Positions 33,705 to 36,281 of a stretch of DNA of 36,281 bases are shown in pieces. How positions within the stretch are numbered: the stretch's first letter is position 1; every line of letters begins with the position of its first letter. The position numbers were made by a program, and so were the translations under genes. Origin of the DNA: Alphaproteobacteria bacterium (lineage in GTDB: Bacteria; Pseudomonadota; Alphaproteobacteria; Rhodobacterales; Rhodobacteraceae); the NCBI GenBank assembly GCA_030433335.1, contig JAUILL010000033.1:1-36281 (forward strand), written 5' to 3'. The notes under the pieces were generated by a model. It saw only the letters and a program-made list of their open reading frames with translations. It did no database searches and was not told the DNA's origin.

Positions 33705-33733
33705 CTTATGTTCGGGAAAGGTATATGAGTCAA
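33705..33733 (-). promoter_or_regulatory. Promoter and long leader of rplU-rpmA
   Basis: On the minus strand TTGACT (33733-33728) and CATAAG (33710-33705) are separated by 17 bases. The transcript would start near 33698 and carry a leader of about 125 bases before the rplU ATG. The leader can form a GC hairpin near its 5' end and an AGCCC/GGGCT hairpin around 33649-33661, so it may hold an autoregulatory site. Confidence 0.55.
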
Positions 33734-33736
33734 GCG

Positions 33737-34561
33737 TTATAGCTCTTCGCCAGAACCTATTTCCGCGATTGCAGCACCCAATGCCGCTGAAATTCCCGTG
33801 AACATGGGATCGAACCCCTCAAAGAGGCCCCTATTCATCGCCCTGCCCGCCTCCGACTCGGACATCTCTATATACGCCTGCAACTCTTCGTCCTCCAGCG
33901 GCGCATACGCCATCAGCAAATACGAATAGAGCCACATGCGCGTCTCGGAGCGCACATCTTCCTCTTGGGACCAGACGGAAGCGAGCATCTCGCCCTCGCT
34001 CATCGCGTCCCCATTCGCCCCCGCACCCGCGAGCCCGCGCAGGAAAGCGAAGTTGGAATTGAGCGCCCCCACCACATTCGCATCCACCAGATCGTTTGCA
34101 TCGATATAGGCGGTCACGAGGTCCAGCCGGGGATCGGCCTCTTCCAAGCTCTTCTCGAACGCGTCGTGGCTGGCTTCTTCCACTGCCGGATCGAGCAAGG
34201 CTTCCCGCGCCGAGATCTCTAGGTCAACAACCTTGCGGCCCAAGTCAGACTCGAAGAACTCAATCACAGGAGTTAGATCATCGCCCCCAACCGCTTCTAG
34301 AAACTCGACCTCAAGCCCCTCCGTCATCACTTTGGTGTCGTAGATTCGGCTGACACTGTCCTGCCAGGTCTGGGTCGAGCCGTTCGGCAGCATCTCTTCA
34401 GCCAGCGTTTCGGAATATCCCAACCCCTCTTCGCGCATGATTTGGATAACGTCCGTCACGCGCATCGCTTCGAACAGGCGATCAACATCCGCTTCGCTCG
34501 CGGCCTGCGCAGGAAGGGCAAAAACCAACCCACACAGGGCTGTGGTCACTAAATGGCGCAT
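33737..34561 (-). CDS. DUF2059 domain-containing exported protein
   Basis: This 274-residue protein has a Sec signal peptide (MRHLVTTALCGLVFALPAQA, cut before ASEAD), so it is periplasmic. It is helical and acidic, with a DUF2059-type segment around VIEFFESDLGRKVVDLEISAREAL and a second similar segment near YIEMSESEAGRAMNRGLFEGF, which suggests an internal duplication. No catalytic residues are evident and the function of the family is unknown. It is upstream of rplU on the same strand, but rplU appears to have its own promoter directly after this gene. Confidence 0.8.
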   Translation of the reverse strand: MRHLVTTALCGLVFALPAQAASEADVDRLFEAMRVTDVIQIMREEGLGYSETLAEEMLPNGSTQTWQDSVSRIYDTKVMTEGLEVEFLEAVGGDDLTPVIEFFESDLGRKVVDLEISAREALLDPAVEEASHDAFEKSLEEADPRLDLVTAYIDANDLVDANVVGALNSNFAFLRGLAGAGANGDAMSEGEMLASVWSQEEDVRSETRMWLYSYLLMAYAPLEDEELQAYIEMSESEAGRAMNRGLFEGFDPMFTGISAALGAAIAEIGSGEEL

Positions 34562-34667
34562 GGGGCCTCCGATCTTTCCCTAAGGGATAGGGCGCTCTGC
34601 CCCGTCTGCCAAGAGAGCGCAAAATCAGAGGGCCTGAAACAAAGTCAAAAAATCGTGCAAAAAGGGG

Positions 34668-34696
34668 TTGCAGCCCCCAGAGGATAACATTAGACA
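34668..34696 (+). promoter_or_regulatory. Probable promoter of tRNA-Ser
   Basis: TTGCAG (34668-34673) and TAGACA (34691-34696) are separated by 17 bases and end 20 bases before the tRNA. The -10 match is modest, but the spacing and position fit a tRNA promoter. Confidence 0.5.
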
Positions 34697-34716
34697 CCGC
34701 CTCCACAGACCCCCGC

Positions 34717-34806
34717 GGAGAGGTGCCGGAGTGGTCGAACGGGGCGGTCTCGAAAACCGTTGTGGGTGCAAGCCCACCCAGGGTTCGAATCCCTGTCTCT
34801 CCGCCA
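34717..34806 (+). tRNA. tRNA-Ser (anticodon CGA)
   Basis: These 90 bases fold as a class II tRNA. The acceptor stem is GGAGAGG paired with the TCTCTCC end. The anticodon stem GCGGT/ACCGT closes a seven-base loop CTCGAAA with anticodon CGA at 34751-34753, reading the serine codon UCG. A long variable arm (GTGGGTGCAAGCCCAC) and a T arm with GGTTCGAATCC follow. The 3' CCA is encoded (34804-34806). Confidence 0.97.
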
Positions 34807-35111
34807 TTTACTTTGGCAAGCCAAGGTAAATCGCTCCACAAGATCAATAAGTTAAGCCGACAGAGCTCCCATCCTACGCTGGGGGCTTTTTGCTTTGCTA
34901 CGCATTTTGCTACACAATTTTCTGCATTTTTTTGCGTCACCTTACGATGGGACTCTACCATATCGTGCACGTAAAAAGCATCCGTGCCCCGCATACTCCG
35001 CGTCCCGACCCACTTTATCACGCAGCCAATGTTCTTGAACGATGTTTGTTCGCAGCAAAGACTGAAGGCGCTATTAACTGTAGAACAATCCGCCATCCTA
35101 AGCGCCCTCCC
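34807..35111. other. Non-coding region downstream of tRNA-Ser
   Basis: No gene was recognised in these 305 bases. A near-perfect inverted repeat (TTTACTTTGGC at 34807-34817 and GCCAAGGTAAA at 34820-34830) follows the tRNA directly. Two imperfect direct repeats, TTTGCTACGCA (34894-34904) and TTTGCTACACA (34906-34916), lie in an AT-rich stretch unlike the flanking DNA. The frames that cross the tRNA on the minus strand are not genes. The region could be a scar of integration at the tRNA, but no integrase is present. Confidence 0.5.
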
Positions 35112-35369
35112 CTACAAATGGTGATCCAGAGGCACAGCCGCATCCACTTGATCGAGGATGCCCTTCGGATCGCAGCCGATCGCGCGGCAGATGACGATCA
35201 GCTCCACGGTGTCGATCCGGCGCTCCCCGCTTTCCACGCGGGCAATCATCGACTGATGGCAACGGAGGCGCTCGGCCAGTTGGGTCTGGGTCAGTTCTGC
35301 CGATTGGCGGGCTTTGATCAGGGCGTCGCACAGGGCTGAATGACCTGCACTGCGGATTGTTTTGCTCAT
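35112..35369 (-). CDS. XRE-family helix-turn-helix regulator
   Basis: This 85-residue protein is essentially one Cro/C1-type DNA-binding domain (about residues 13-70): ALIKARQSAELTQTQLAERL, then CHQSMIARVESGERRIDTVELIVICRAIG. There is no sensor domain. GGGAG precedes the ATG by about six bases. It is divergent from the unrecognised gene at 35457 with 87 bases between the starts, so it probably represses that gene and itself. Such small regulators are common in mobile elements and toxin-antitoxin pairs, but also as ordinary repressors. Confidence 0.88.
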   Translation of the reverse strand: MSKTIRSAGHSALCDALIKARQSAELTQTQLAERLRCHQSMIARVESGERRIDTVELIVICRAIGCDPKGILDQVDAAVPLDHHL

Positions 35370-35456
35370 CCCTGTCTCCCGAGGCTGTGCTGGGAGCTTG
35401 GATAAATTCGGAAAGTGGATGGTCTAAAAGTCTGAGAGAGTCGCCGGAGTTCCCAA

Positions 35457-36101
35457 ATGCACCCTGACCTCAAGACCCAGCCCCTTGCCCGCATCCGCTG
35501 GGCCACCCTTCAAGCGCAGCGGGATGTCCTGATGGAGGTGTTCGACGAGGCCCATAGGATCGGTCGTGCTGCTGACTTTTTGAAGGACCCGCGCGTGCTG
35601 CCCCTCTGCGAGCTGATCCTCAATGGAGCGACCTCTTATGAAGGGGCAGTGCTTCTCATGTCCGAGGGCTTCGCTGAGCGCGGGTCTTTCGTGGTGCGGC
35701 GGGGCCCATTGTCGGGGCGGACGGTGGTGACCTTTGATCCCAGTCCCGAGGGCCGATCTTGGTTTGAGGACATCCGCGAATGGAAGCAGGACCTTTTTGA
35801 TGCAGGTCTCACAGATCTGGTGACAGACACATGTGTCGTGGATAACGGGCATGGTGTGGTGGCCACGCGAACGATGGTTGAGATCGCGCTGGAGATCGGG
35901 GATGGAGCGCTGCTAAAGCGGCTGGTCGATCCCGCTGCACCCTTAGGCGTGCGTCAGGGTTTGGAAATCGAAGAGAGGGTGACGCCAGAGGCCCGGAGAG
36001 AGGCGCTGGAGCAGTGGCTCGGGGAAAGTATCCCTCGAAGCGGCGCAGCGATTGTCGATCTTGGCGGTGTGCTTAGGGGCTTCTCTGCGCGGCTGGAGTG
36101 A
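35457..36101 (+). CDS. Hypothetical protein divergent from the XRE regulator
   Basis: I do not recognise this 214-residue protein. It has no signal peptide or membrane helix and looks soluble. The first about 60 residues are helical (RIRWATLQAQRDVLMEVFDEAHRIG, then ILNGATSYEGAVLLMSEGFAERGSF). The middle is mixed (TVVTFDPSPEGRSWFEDIREWKQDLFDAG, DTCVVDNGHGVVATRTMVEIALEIG). The end contains a helix (EARREALEQWLGE). GGAG lies about seven bases before the ATG, and codon use is like that of true genes here. Its only clear link is the divergent XRE regulator. No function is proposed. Confidence 0.7.
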   Translation: MHPDLKTQPLARIRWATLQAQRDVLMEVFDEAHRIGRAADFLKDPRVLPLCELILNGATSYEGAVLLMSEGFAERGSFVVRRGPLSGRTVVTFDPSPEGRSWFEDIREWKQDLFDAGLTDLVTDTCVVDNGHGVVATRTMVEIALEIGDGALLKRLVDPAAPLGVRQGLEIEERVTPEARREALEQWLGESIPRSGAAIVDLGGVLRGFSARLE

Positions 36102-36281
36102 CGCTGTTTATGCGCAAACCTTTTTCGAATAGGCTCCTCTGCGCCGGTTGATATTAGCGACCATGATATTTTGGACCATCAAGGCTCCTCGGACGGGGGC
36201 CGTTCCATTCAAAATCCTACGTTTTGCCAGACCAGTTATCGACCATCTTTGAAACAAGCGTGCAGTTTCGCTGGGATGACT
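36102..36281. other. Unassigned right end of the window
   Basis: These 180 bases hold no recognised gene. On the minus strand a frame is open from the edge to a stop at 36108 (58 codons, ending RGAYSKKVCA), which could be the tail of a gene lying outside the window, but it matches nothing I know. A 29-codon plus-strand frame at 36163 is probably chance. No terminator with a clear T tract follows the gene at 35457. Confidence 0.4.

Noticed and set aside
34482..35096. 204-codon minus-strand frame downstream of tRNA-Ser
   Set aside because: It runs straight through the tRNA gene (giving the familiar GETGIRTLGG artefact) and into the DUF2059 gene.
36108..36281. Open minus-strand frame running off the right edge
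   Set aside because: Fifty-eight codons without a recognisable motif; it may be the end of a real gene, but cannot be supported from this window.

Overview
The window looks like chromosomal DNA of a marine alphaproteobacterium of the Rhodobacterales (Roseobacter group). This rests on a G+C-rich sequence with GC-rich third codon positions, the ChpT phosphotransferase of the CtrA relay, the gene order rplU-rpmA-GNAT-obg-proB-proA, an olsBA pair for ornithine lipids, an agl-type alpha-glucoside operon, and a bL21 carrying an alphaproteobacterial C-terminal extension. The assignment is inferred from gene content; no database was searched.

Layout. (1) 1-2295: the end of an IS5-family element at the left edge, then a 600-residue curlin-repeat protein closed by a strong terminator. 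(2) 2292-5814: a LysR regulator divergent from a GMC oxidoreductase, then a sigma-70-like factor followed directly by a 73-residue protein resembling only the sigma-binding part of an anti-sigma factor. (3) 5819-8239 (minus): flavin-binding split-barrel protein, RlmE and a Ppx/GppA phosphatase, tightly packed. (4) 8520-10750 (plus): a one-carbon operon with a small 'virulence factor' family protein, a methylenetetrahydrofolate-reductase-like protein and a methyltetrahydrofolate methyltransferase. (5) 10823-20809: an alpha-glucoside regulon, aglEFGAK on the minus strand, divergent from a LacI regulator, a GH1 beta-glucosidase and glucokinase. (6) 20992-28502: tex, an inositol-monophosphatase-family protein, a TrmJ-type methyltransferase, a ThiE-like protein, olsB-olsA, a DUF3553 protein and chpT. 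(7) 28505-34561 (minus): DUF2059 protein, rplU, rpmA, a GNAT enzyme, obg, proB and proA. (8) 34717-36281: tRNA-Ser(CGA), then an XRE regulator divergent from an unrecognised 214-residue protein.

How genes work together. The agl block is a complete sugar pathway: periplasmic binding protein AglE, permeases AglF and AglG and ATPase AglK import alpha-glucosides; AglA and the GH1 enzyme release glucose in the cytoplasm; glucokinase phosphorylates it. Both divergent promoters have a near-identical LacI-type operator a few bases after the -10 box, so one regulator probably represses both arms and itself. The one-carbon operon probably makes methyl-tetrahydrofolate and passes the methyl group to a corrinoid protein encoded elsewhere, perhaps for methionine synthesis.

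Most of the window is conserved chromosomal backbone. The least explained parts are the sigma/mini-anti-sigma pair, the one-carbon operon with its Arg/Gly tail, and the XRE/unknown pair beside tRNA-Ser. I found no CRISPR array, rRNA, complete prophage or complete insertion sequence.
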